A DNA stretch of 64,000 nt from Aminobacter carboxidus (GTDB lineage Bacteria > Pseudomonadota > Alphaproteobacteria > Rhizobiales > Rhizobiaceae), in assembly GCF_014863355.1 (NCBI RefSeq), contig NZ_JACZEP010000001.1, positions 1,488,001 through 1,552,000 on the forward strand, written 5' to 3'. Below the pieces are notes generated by a model. That model had not been told where the DNA came from. It saw only the letters and a list, made by a program, of their open reading frames with translations, and did no database searches. The position numbers and the translations under genes were made by a program. This document shows, one piece after another, positions 54,403 to 63,700 of the stretch. Numbering within the stretch: the first letter of the stretch is position 1; the number at the start of each line of letters is the position of its first letter.

Positions 54403-55662
54403 ATGGCACCAGAACAGCACGGGCAGCCGATGAGCGTCGATACGACAAACCACGTTGTGGTGGCCGGCACTGGACCGGTGGGGCTTATATCTGCTCTAGC
54501 CTTTGCCGAGGCCGGCTTTGGCGTCGTGCTTGCCGGACCGTCGGCGCGCGCCGACGATGGCCGCACCACGGCACTGATGGTGCCGGCGCTGAAATTCCTG
54601 GCAAAGCTGGGCGTGCTCGATTCGCTCGAACCCGAAGCGGCCCCCCTCAAGGTGATGCGTATCATCGATGGCACGTCGCGGCTGATCCGCAGCCCCATCG
54701 TCACTTTCCGCGCCGGCGAGATCGGCGAAGACCATTTCGGCCTCAATTTCCAGAATCGCGTCTTCAACGCAGTCCTCGAAAAGGCTGTCGAGGCCCATGC
54801 CGGCATCGAATGGCGCCGCGCCATGGTCGACAGCTGGACCCTTGAGCCCAACAAGGTGAATGCCGCGCTATCGGACGGCACATCGGTCGAAGCACCATTG
54901 GCGGTCGCCGCCGATGGCCGGAATTCGCCGGCGCGCCAGGCTGCCGGCATCTCGGCATCGGTGCGTTCGCTGCCGCAGGCGGCATTGGTGCTGAATTTCG
55001 CCCATAGCCGCGACCACGCCTTCACCTCGACCGAATTCCATACCGAAACCGGGCCGTTCACCCAGGTTCCACTGCCCGGCCGCCGCTCCAGCCTCGTCTG
55101 GGTGCTCAGGCCCGAAATGGCAAAGGACTTCGCCAGCCTGGACGACGCAGCCCTGTCGTTGCGGGTCGAACAGCAGATGCAGTCGATGCTCGGCCGCGTC
55201 ACCGTCGAAGGCGGACGCCAGATCTATCCGTTGTCAACATTGCTACCGCAACGTTTCGCCCAGAACCGCGTCGCCCTTGTCGGCGAAGCCGCGCACGTGT
55301 TCCCACCGATTGGCGCCCAAGGGCTCAATCTCGGCATTAGGGATGTCGATCAGCTCGTTGAAATAGCATCGAAATACCGTGACGATGATACAGGTGCTGT
55401 GTTAGCGCTCGCGGCATATGATTCCGCGCGGCGCCCCGACATTCTCGCCCGCACCAGCGCGGTCAACCTGCTCAACACGTCGCTGTTATCCGACATGCTG
55501 CCGGCACAACTGGCGCGCAGTGCTGGGCTCAACGTCCTCGGCGGCTTCTCACCGCTCCGCGCCTTCTTCATGCGTGAAGGCTTGCGCCCGGGCAGCGGCT
55601 TTTCGTCGATCGCATCTGGCCTGCGTTCGCCGCGCAGTCAGCGCGACGCCTCCACCGACTGA
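54403..55662 (+). CDS. UbiH/UbiF family FAD-dependent hydroxylase
   Basis: The 419-residue class A flavoprotein monooxygenase has the FAD motif VVAGTGPVGLISALAFAEAG, a central DG region (AADGRNSPARQAAG), and the GD motif VALVGEAAHVFPPIGAQGLNLGIRDVDQL. PPIGAQGLNLGIRD is the signature of the ubiquinone-biosynthesis hydroxylases. GAGG precedes ATG 54403. It is most likely a ring hydroxylase of ubiquinone synthesis; which ring position cannot be told. Confidence 0.92.
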   Translation: MAPEQHGQPMSVDTTNHVVVAGTGPVGLISALAFAEAGFGVVLAGPSARADDGRTTALMVPALKFLAKLGVLDSLEPEAAPLKVMRIIDGTSRLIRSPIVTFRAGEIGEDHFGLNFQNRVFNAVLEKAVEAHAGIEWRRAMVDSWTLEPNKVNAALSDGTSVEAPLAVAADGRNSPARQAAGISASVRSLPQAALVLNFAHSRDHAFTSTEFHTETGPFTQVPLPGRRSSLVWVLRPEMAKDFASLDDAALSLRVEQQMQSMLGRVTVEGGRQIYPLSTLLPQRFAQNRVALVGEAAHVFPPIGAQGLNLGIRDVDQLVEIASKYRDDDTGAVLALAAYDSARRPDILARTSAVNLLNTSLLSDMLPAQLARSAGLNVLGGFSPLRAFFMREGLRPGSGFSSIASGLRSPRSQRDASTD

Positions 55663-55694
55663 GCACCGGAGGCTGTTCGACAACTCGCAGTCTC

Positions 55695-56657
55695 TTACGG
55701 GAAAAGATCCGGCGGCAATATGCCATGCTGGATCATGTACAGCAGTCCGGTGACCGTCAGCACCGAGATGCAGGTGGTGACAAGCACGCTCGCCGAGGCG
55801 CGCTCGACCCAGACGCCATATTGCTGGGCGATGACGAAGACGTTGGTCGCCGTCGGCAGTGCAGCCATGAGCATCGCCGAAAACAGCCATACCGGCGAGA
55901 AATTGCCAACCCAGCTCAACACGACGTAGCACAGCAGCGGATGCACGATCAGCTTGAGCAGCGCGATCGGCACCATTTCGTGCGGCACCCGCTTCAATGG
56001 CCTGAGCGCCAGCGTCACGCCCATGGCAAACAGGGCGCAAGGCGCTGCCGCGCGTGACAGATATTCGAGGAACCGCTCGACCGGCAGCGGCGGCTGAAAC
56101 TCCGCATAGGCCGCAAATACGCCAACCGCGGTTGCGATGATGAACGGGTGGAGGGCGATCTTCTTGACCACGTCGAGGGCTACGCTCACCGGCGAGCGTG
56201 GCTCGTCGCCGGCCAGCGCCATCATCATTGGCGCGATGGTGAAATGCATGATGTTTTCGAAGCAGAAGATCAGCGCCACCGGCACCGCCGCCTCCTCGCC
56301 GAAGGCCAGCAGCGCAAGGCCGGGGCCCATATAGCCGATATTGCCATAGGCGGAGGCCAGCCCCTTGATCGTCGATTCGGCGATCTCGCCACGCGCCCTG
56401 ATGCAGGACGCCGTGAACATCAGCATGAAGATGACGAAGGTCGAAAACACCGCTCCTGTTATATAACCCCATTCGGTCAGCCGCTCGAACGGCGTCTTGG
56501 CTAGCAGCTGAAAAAACAGCGCCGGCAGGGCGACATAGACGATGAAGGTCGTCATCCAGCCGAGCGCTTCCAGCGGCTGCCTGGTGATCCGGGCAACGAC
56601 GAACCCCATGAAGATCAGCCCGAAGAAGGGCAAGATCAGACCGATCACCTCAGACAT
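55695..56657 (-). CDS. AEC family transporter (auxin efflux carrier-like permease)
   Basis: The 320-residue membrane protein has about ten hydrophobic helices in two halves. Features include PFFGLIFMGFVVARI at the start, ASAYGNIGYMGPGLALLAFG in the middle and ALPTATNVFVIAQQYGVWVERASASVLVTT near the end, which are typical for bacterial AEC/malonate-permease-like carriers. It probably exports or imports an organic acid. It is convergent with the UbiH-like gene. Confidence 0.92.
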   Translation of the reverse strand: MSEVIGLILPFFGLIFMGFVVARITRQPLEALGWMTTFIVYVALPALFFQLLAKTPFERLTEWGYITGAVFSTFVIFMLMFTASCIRARGEIAESTIKGLASAYGNIGYMGPGLALLAFGEEAAVPVALIFCFENIMHFTIAPMMMALAGDEPRSPVSVALDVVKKIALHPFIIATAVGVFAAYAEFQPPLPVERFLEYLSRAAAPCALFAMGVTLALRPLKRVPHEMVPIALLKLIVHPLLCYVVLSWVGNFSPVWLFSAMLMAALPTATNVFVIAQQYGVWVERASASVLVTTCISVLTVTGLLYMIQHGILPPDLFP

Positions 56658-56924
56658 CGGCACTTTCCCGCTTGGCGTGCTGGAAAAGGCGCGTTCACCG
56701 CCTGGCGGCGACGGATGCGCGACGGAGCATAACAACCAGCCGGTATCGTGCCGCCGGACCAGCCGTCAAGCCGCTATGCCATTGAAATAGCTGCCTTGCT
56801 GCGCCAAATAGGAAGTTGGAAGGCACAATTGGCGGGACCGGAGAGCCTCTTCGAACGCGATTGTGACCTAAGCGATTGAAAGCGCGTGTGATTTGGCAAA
56901 TCGAGCGCGGCACAGGTGAGACCC

Positions 56925-57248
56925 ATGAAGACGGCAAAGTTCTCGATCGGACAGGTGGTGCGCCACCGTGTGTTCCCGTTCCGGGGCGTGATCTTCGATG
57001 TCGACCCGGAATTCGCCAATACCGAGGAGTGGTACGACGCGATCCCCGCTGCCGTGCGCCCGCGGCGGGACCAGCCTTTCTATCACCTGCTGGCGGAGAA
57101 TTCGGAGACCGAATATGTCGCCTATGTCTCCGAGCAGAACCTGCTTGAGGACAGTTCCGGCGAGCCGGTCCGGCATCCGCAGGTGGGCGAGTATTTCGAC
57201 AAGACCGCGGATGGCCACTACGCCCCCAAGGCACGCAGCAGCCACTAG
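56925..57248 (+). CDS. hspQ: heat shock protein HspQ
   Basis: The 107-residue YccV-like protein has the family core FSIGQVVRHRVFPFRGVIFDVDPEFANTEEWYDAIP, QPFYHLLAENSETEYVAYVSEQNLLEDSSGEPVRHPQVGEYF. HspQ is a heat-inducible factor that promotes Lon or DnaA-related proteolysis. AGGTGAG precedes ATG 56925. It is followed by a bidirectional terminator. Confidence 0.95.
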   Translation: MKTAKFSIGQVVRHRVFPFRGVIFDVDPEFANTEEWYDAIPAAVRPRRDQPFYHLLAENSETEYVAYVSEQNLLEDSSGEPVRHPQVGEYFDKTADGHYAPKARSSH

Positions 57249-57270
57249 ACGCAACCACTTGATGCCAAAC

Positions 57271-57300
57271 AAAAAAGCGGGGCCAAAGCCCCGCTTTTTT
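57271..57300. terminator. bidirectional terminator between hspQ and the IalB-like gene
   Basis: The stem AGCGGGGC/GCCCCGCT (57276-57283 with 57288-57295) has a 4-base loop and is flanked by A5/A6 and T6 runs. Confidence 0.9.
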
Positions 57301-57322
57301 CATTTCAGATCAGTCAGGTCGA

Positions 57323-57955
57323 TCAGTTGGCCGTCTTGGCCTTATCCTGCTCTTCCTTGAGCTTCTTGGCGAAGTCCTCGTTGTTCTTCGACACGAACTC
57401 CTGGAGCTTCTTCTGGCGGTCTTCCAGGTCCGACTGCTTCAGCGGCTCGCCATCAAAGGCGCCGGTGAAGCCCGACAGCGAAACCTTGATCGGGTTAGGC
57501 TGATTCTGGAAGTTGATCGAGGTCAGCGTCAGATCGGTGCCCTTCTTGAACGAACCGACGAGCGCGTCGGTCAGGGCAATCTCGGCAACGCAGCGATCCG
57601 GGAAACAGATCACGTATTCCAGCTTCTGTGCCTTGGCGCCATCGACCTGCAGGCCGATTCCCGGAGGAATGAGGCGACCGCTCGGCACGGTGACCTGGAA
57701 CACCTTGCGATTGACCTTGCCCTTGAGCTCGATCATCGAAATGCCGGTGACCAGCTGGCCGTTGGAAGCGGTCAGGATGTTCTGCACGTTGCAGATGTCG
57801 ACGTCAGCCTGCTTGGAACAGGCCTTGAACCAGCCCTGCGGCACCTGCTGCTGCTGTGCAGCCGCAGGCGTAAGGCCCGACGCCAGTAGAACAGCAACGC
57901 CAGCCGCCATGGCCGACAGGCGGAGACCGTCGAATTTCTGGCTCGTCATCTTCAT
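57323..57955 (-). CDS. invasion-associated locus B (IalB) family protein
   Basis: The 210-residue exported protein has an N-terminal signal peptide (LRLSAMAAGVAVLLASGLTPAAA), then the IalB core WFKACSKQADVDICNVQNILTASNGQLVTGISMIELKG, with paired cysteines and VPSGRLIPPGIGLQVDG, YVICFPDRCVAEIAL. The C-terminal 40 residues are charged and Lys/Glu-rich, probably helical. It is a periplasmic protein of rhizobia, Brucella and Bartonella; the name comes from a Bartonella invasion locus and does not imply virulence here. Confidence 0.92.
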   Translation of the reverse strand: MKMTSQKFDGLRLSAMAAGVAVLLASGLTPAAAQQQQVPQGWFKACSKQADVDICNVQNILTASNGQLVTGISMIELKGKVNRKVFQVTVPSGRLIPPGIGLQVDGAKAQKLEYVICFPDRCVAEIALTDALVGSFKKGTDLTLTSINFQNQPNPIKVSLSGFTGAFDGEPLKQSDLEDRQKKLQEFVSKNNEDFAKKLKEEQDKAKTAN

Positions 57956-58183
57956 GAATTCCTCTCAAACAATCCCGGGACCGGCCCAAGCCGTGTGTCG
58001 ACGCTACCTGTTGGGCAAATGAGGCAACAGCATGACTTCGCCGCGCGTGTTACACTGCTGCGGGCCGCGAATCCAGCCTGTTTCCATGCATTTGTTGTGC
58101 CTTGAGCCGACAATGGACGGGTCACATGCGCCTGCGCTACGCTTCGAATCATCAAAGCTTCCCCGAATTCGTGGAGAATCGTC

Positions 58184-60004
58184 GTGAGACGCACTCTTTC
58201 GCTGCTGGTTGCCACCGCTGCCATCGCTTTTATCGCCCCGCGCGCAGCCCTGGCCGAGCCGGTTCACGGTCTTTCCATGCACGGCACGCCCGCCTTGCCG
58301 GCAGATTTCAAGAGCTTCCCCTACGCCAATCCTGACGCACCCAAGGGCGGCAAGATCACCTATTGCGTCATCGGCAGTTTCGACAATCTCAACCCGTTCA
58401 TCATCAAGAGCCTGCGCACCACCGCGCGCGGCATGATCGACACAATCTACGGAAATCTCGTCTTCGAATCGCTGATGCAGCGCAGCGCCGACGAGCCCTT
58501 CAGCATCTACGGCCTGACTGCCAAATCGGTCGACATCGACCCCGAGCGCAAATGGATCGAGTTCAATCTCGACCCCAATGCCATGTGGTCGGATGGCCAG
58601 CAGATCACGCCCGACGATGTTATATTCACCTATGAGGTCTTTACCGAAAAGGGCCGTCCGCCCTACTCCGACCGCATGGCCAAGATCGAAAAGATCGAAA
58701 AGACCGGCGACAACAGCGTCCGCTTCACCTTCAACGACAAGGCCGACCGGGAATTCCCGCTGATCATCGCGCTGACGCCGATCGTGCCCAAGCACGCCTT
58801 TTCCAAGGACACGTTCGATCAGACCACGTTGAAGCCGGTCATCGGCAGCGGCCCCTATACGGTGGCCGAAGTGAAGCCGGGCGAGCGCATCGTCTTCAAG
58901 CGCAATCCCGAATACTGGGCACGTGACATCCCCTCCAAGCGCGGCTTCGACAATTACGACCAGATCACCATCGAGTATTTCCTCAACACCGCCGCCCAGT
59001 TCGAGGCATTCAAGAAGGGCATCTGCGACACCTTCACCGAGGCCGACCCGGTCAAGCGCGAACGCGGCTTCGATTTCCCCGCCTTCAAGAACGGCGACAT
59101 CGTCGCCGAGACCTTCAAGAGCGGCCTGCCGCCCGTCGTCACTGGCTTCATGTTCAATACCCGTCTGCCGAAATTCGCCAATCCTGAGGTCCGCCAGGCG
59201 CTCGGCATGCTCTACGACTTCGAGTGGGCCAACCGGAACCTGTTCGCCGGCAAGTACGAGCGCACCGTCAGCTACTGGCAGGGTTCGGAACTGTCGGCCT
59301 ATGGCGTGCCGGCCAATGACAAGGAAAAAGCGCTGCTGGCGCCCTTCCCTGATGCGGTCCGCCCCGACGTCATGGACGGCACGTATCGCCCGCCTGTCAC
59401 CGACGGCTCGGGCCAGGACCGCAAGGTGATGAAACAGGCTTTTGAGCTGTTCAAGAGTGCCGGCTACACCTTGCAGGGCGGCAAGATGCTCGATGCCGAA
59501 GGCAAACCTTTCGCCTTCGAGATCCTGACGTCATCTGAGGCGGAACAGCGCCTTGCCGCGCTCTATCAGCGCACGCTGGAAAAGCTTGGCATCACAGTTA
59601 CCATTCGCGCGCTCGAGGCCGACCAGATCCAGTCTCGCAAGCAGGCCTTCGAGTTCGACGCGTTGATCGGCGTGACCGGCTTCACCGGCACGCTGTCGCC
59701 GGGCATCGAGCAGATCGGACGCTGGGGCTCATCCGCCGCCCAGAAGCCGGGCTCGTTCAATCTCGCCGGCGTCGCAAGCCCCGCGGTCGACGCGATGATC
59801 GAGGCCATGCTCAACGCGCGCGAGAAGGAAGATTTCGTCGCCGCAGTGCGCGCGCTCGACCGTCTGCTGATCTCCGGCAGCTACATGGTGCCATTCCAGC
59901 ATAACTCCGAGCAGTGGCTGGCATTTGCCAACAGACTAAAACATCCGGAAAAAACACCCATATTCGGCTATCAATTGCCGGTCTGGTGGAGTCAGGGCGG
60001 TTAA
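58184..60004 (+). CDS. family 5 extracellular solute-binding protein (peptide/oligopeptide ABC type)
   Basis: The 606-residue periplasmic protein has a signal peptide (RRTLSLLVATAAIAFIAPRAALA) and the SBP_bac_5 pattern: GSFDNLNPFIIKSLRTTARGMIDTIYGNLVFESLM and GSGPYTVAEVKPGERIVFKRNPEYWARD. It is YejA-like. GGAG lies 7 bases before GTG 58184. No permease or ATPase genes adjoin it, which is unusual for yejA; the partners may be elsewhere. Confidence 0.92.
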   Translation: MRRTLSLLVATAAIAFIAPRAALAEPVHGLSMHGTPALPADFKSFPYANPDAPKGGKITYCVIGSFDNLNPFIIKSLRTTARGMIDTIYGNLVFESLMQRSADEPFSIYGLTAKSVDIDPERKWIEFNLDPNAMWSDGQQITPDDVIFTYEVFTEKGRPPYSDRMAKIEKIEKTGDNSVRFTFNDKADREFPLIIALTPIVPKHAFSKDTFDQTTLKPVIGSGPYTVAEVKPGERIVFKRNPEYWARDIPSKRGFDNYDQITIEYFLNTAAQFEAFKKGICDTFTEADPVKRERGFDFPAFKNGDIVAETFKSGLPPVVTGFMFNTRLPKFANPEVRQALGMLYDFEWANRNLFAGKYERTVSYWQGSELSAYGVPANDKEKALLAPFPDAVRPDVMDGTYRPPVTDGSGQDRKVMKQAFELFKSAGYTLQGGKMLDAEGKPFAFEILTSSEAEQRLAALYQRTLEKLGITVTIRALEADQIQSRKQAFEFDALIGVTGFTGTLSPGIEQIGRWGSSAAQKPGSFNLAGVASPAVDAMIEAMLNAREKEDFVAAVRALDRLLISGSYMVPFQHNSEQWLAFANRLKHPEKTPIFGYQLPVWWSQGG

Positions 60005-60033
60005 ATCGAACTGCCTGAGCTAAGGACTTTTCC

Positions 60034-60711
60034 ATGACTGATCAGAACCACATCACCATCGACGTCGTCTCGGATGTCGTCTGCCCATGGTGCTTTCTTG
60101 GCATGAATCGCCTTGAAAGTGCGCTCGCCGGCCTGCCCGACATCAAGGCCGAGGTACATTGGCGGCCGTTCCAGCTTGATCCGACCATCCCGCCGGAGGG
60201 CAAGGAGCGCAGGGCCTACATGCTGGCGAAGTTCAGCGATGAGAACCGGCTGAAGCAAGTCCATGCCAATCTGGTCTCGCTTGGCGCTATCGAGGGCATC
60301 GCCTTCGATTTCGACGCCATCACGGTTGCGCCCAACACACTCGACGCTCACCGCCTCATCCGCTGGGCGGCGGCATCGGGATATGGCGTCCAGGACAAGC
60401 TCGCGCGTTCGCTGTTCAGCCTCTATTTCGAGCAGGGCAAGAACATCGGCGATCATGCCGTTCTGATCGAAGCCGCACGCGCGGCCGGCATGGATGCGGC
60501 AGTAGTCGAGTCGCTGCTCGCTACCGACGCCGATCGCGACGACGTCACCAATGAGATCGTCACCGCGTCGCGCATGGGCATCACGAGCGTCCCGTGTTTC
60601 CTGCTCGACGGCAAATATGCGGTCATGGGCGCCCAGGATGCGGCAACACTTGCCGACGCCATCCGTCAGGTCGCAGCCGAAAAGGCAGCGGGCGAGCCAA
60701 CGCTCAACTGA
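60034..60711 (+). CDS. DsbA family oxidoreductase (FrnE-like)
   Basis: The 225-residue protein has a thioredoxin-fold start DVVSDVVCPWCFLGMNRLE with the CPWC redox pair, a long helical insertion, and the cis-Pro loop GITSVPCFLLDGKYAVMGAQD. No signal peptide is present, so it acts in the cytoplasm like FrnE. It follows the binding-protein gene by 29 bp. Confidence 0.93.
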   Translation: MTDQNHITIDVVSDVVCPWCFLGMNRLESALAGLPDIKAEVHWRPFQLDPTIPPEGKERRAYMLAKFSDENRLKQVHANLVSLGAIEGIAFDFDAITVAPNTLDAHRLIRWAAASGYGVQDKLARSLFSLYFEQGKNIGDHAVLIEAARAAGMDAAVVESLLATDADRDDVTNEIVTASRMGITSVPCFLLDGKYAVMGAQDAATLADAIRQVAAEKAAGEPTLN

Positions 60712-60731
60712 CCTTCTGTTACCAAGGAGAC

Positions 60732-60767
60732 AAATCCCTCATCGCCCTGTGACGGTGAGGGATTTTC
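60732..60767. terminator. terminator between convergent frnE-like gene and mfd
   Basis: Stem AAATCCCTCA/TGAGGGATTT (60732-60741 with 60756-60765) encloses a 14-base loop that can pair further, and is followed by TTTTC on the plus strand. Confidence 0.7.
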
Positions 60768-60770
60768 GTA

Positions 60771-63700
60771 TCAGGCGGCCTGTTCGGCGAGCTTGGCCAG
60801 CTGTGTCATGATGACGGCCGAGCCAGCCAGGCGCTTTTCCGGATTTGGCCAGTCGCGCGCGAACACCACCGAGTGGTCCGGCCTGATCTTGGCCAGCGAA
60901 CCCTGCTCGGCAATGTAGCGCACCAGGCCTGCCGGATTGGCAAATTCGCGCTTGCGGAACTGAACCACAACGCCCTTCGGCCCGGCATCCAGCTTCTCGA
61001 CATTGGCCTTGCGGCACAGCGCCTTGATGAAGACGATCTTGAGCAGGTGCTTGACCTCTTCCGGCAGCGGCCCGAAGCGGTCGATGAGCTCGGCACCGAA
61101 GCCGTCGATCTCCTCGGTGTTCTCCAGGTCGCCGAGGCGGCGGTAGAGCGCCAGCCTGAGCTGCAAATCGGGCACATAGCTTTCCGGGATCATCACCGCC
61201 GTGCCGACCGCGATCAGCGGCGACCAGCCGGTGTCGACAGCTTCGCCGCTGCCGCGCAACTCGGCAACCGCCTCTTCGAGCATCTGCTGGTAGAGCTCGA
61301 AGCCGACTTCCTTGATGTGGCCCGACTGCTCCTCGCCCAGAAGGTTGCCAGCACCACGGATGTCGAGGTCGTGGCTGGCGAGTTGGAAGCCGGCGCCCAG
61401 CGTGTCGAGCGACTGCAGCACCTTGAGCCGCCGCTCGGCGGTCGTTGTCAGCGTCCGGTTGGCCGGCAGCGTGAACAGCGCATATGCGCGCACCTTGGAA
61501 CGGCCGACACGGCCGCGCAGCTGATAGAGCTGGGCCAGGCCGAACATGTCGGCGCGATGCACGATCAGCGTGTTGGCGGTCGGAATGTCGAGGCCCGATT
61601 CGACGATCGTCGTCGACAGCAGCACGTCGTACTGGCCATCGTAGAAGGCGTTCATGATGTCGTCGAGCTCGCCCGGCGGCATCTGGCCGTGCGCCACCGC
61701 CACCTTCAGCTCCGGTACAGATTCCTGCAGGAACTGCTGGATCTCGGCGAGATCGGCGATGCGCGGCACCACATAGAAGCTGTGGCCGCCGCGATAACGT
61801 TCGCGTAGCAACGTCTCGCGGATGACCAGCGGATCGAAGGGCGAGATGAAGCTGCGCACCGCCATGCGGTCGACAGGCGGCGTGGCGATCAGCGACAGCT
61901 CGCGGACCCCGGTCAGCGCCAGTTGCAGCGTGCGCGGGATCGGTGTCGCCGACAGCGTCAGCACGTGCACGTCGCTTTTCAGTTCCTTGAGCCGTTCCTT
62001 GTGCTTGACGCCGAAATGCTGCTCCTCATCGATGATCAGCAGGCCGAGGTTCTTGAACTGAATCGACGACCCCAGTAGCGCATGCGTGCCAACGACGATG
62101 TCGACAGTACCGTCGGCAATGCCTTGCTTGGTCTCGGCCAGTTCCTTGGTGCCGACCAGCCTGGAGGCCTGCCGCACCTTCACCGGCAGGCCGGCGAAGC
62201 GCTGGGTGAACGTCTTGAAGTGCTGTCGCGACAACAACGTCGTCGGCACCACCACGGCGACCTGGAAACCTTCCATGGCCGCGATGAAGGCCGCGCGCAG
62301 CGCCACCTCCGTCTTGCCAAAACCGACGTCGCCGCAGATCAGGCGGTCCATCGGCTTGCCAGCGCCAAGATCCTCCATGACGGAATCGATGGCGCTCTGC
62401 TGGTCGTCGGTCTCCTCATAGGGGAAGCGCGCGGCGAACTCGCCATAGACACCGTCAGGCGGGTTCATTGCGGGGGCTTCACGCATATGCCGCTCAGCGG
62501 CCAGCTTGATCAGTTGCCCCGCCATTTCGAGCAGGCGCCGCTTGAGCTTGGCCTTGCGCGACTGCCAGGCGCCACCGCCGAGCTTGTCGAGCTGGGCTTC
62601 GGCTGTGTCAGAGCCATAGCGCGACAGAAGCTCGATGTTTTCGACCGGCAGGAACAGCCGGCCGTCTGAGGCGTAGTGGATTTCAAGGCAATCATGCGGC
62701 GCGCCCGCCGCCTCGATGGTCTTGAGGCCGACAAAACGGCCGATGCCATGGTCGGCATGGACAACGATATCGCCGGACGAAAGTGCCGAGGCCTCGGCGA
62801 TGAAGTCGGCTGCGCGCTTGCGCTTCTTGGAGCGCCGGATAAGCCGGTCGCCCAAAATGTCCTGTTCGGCAACGAAAACCAGTTCACCTGATTCAAAGCC
62901 GGCCTCGATCGGCAGGACGGCGAGGCCCGCTTCGCCCGGCTTCAAGGCTTCAACCTCGGCCAGGTTCGACACGCGCTTGAGATTGCCGAGATGGTGCTCG
63001 TCGAGGATCTGCGTTAGCCGGTCGAGCGAACCTTCTGTCCAGCCAGCAACGACAACGCGGCGCTTGGCGGCGCGCTGGTCGGCTATGTGGCGGGCCACCA
63101 CGTCGAAGACGTTGGCGTTAGGGTCGGCGCGCTCTTCGGCAAAGCTGCGGCCGGCATGCGAGCCGGCATGCAGCACCTTGCGTCCGCTCGAAAACGGCGT
63201 GTCGAACGGGGTGAGTTCCGCGTTGACCTGGTCGGCGAGCGCCGTGAACACCTCCTCGGGCGACAGATACATCTGTTCCGGCGCCACCGGCTTATAGGGC
63301 ACCGCATCCTTGAGGCCCTTGCCCTCGCCTTGTTTGCGGCGCGAATCGTAGTGATCGAGGATCAGCGTATGGCGTTCGCCCAGCGCTTCGCGCGCCAGAT
63401 GGTCGAACACCACGGGCGCGTCGGGCAGATAGTCGAAGATCGTCTCAAGGTGTGAATAGTAGAACGGCAGCCAGTGCTCCATGCCGGCAAATCGCCGGCC
63501 CTCGCTGACCGCCGCATAGAGCGCATCGTCGCGCGAGGGCGCGCCAAAAGCTTCGATGTAGCTGCGGCGGAACTTGCTGATCGTCTCCGGCGTCAGCGCC
63601 ACTTCGCTCATCGCCTGGAGCGTCACCGAATTGCGGCTGCCCGTCGTGCGCTGGCTGGCGACGTCGAAGGCGCGGATCGTCTCCAGCGTATCGCCAAAGA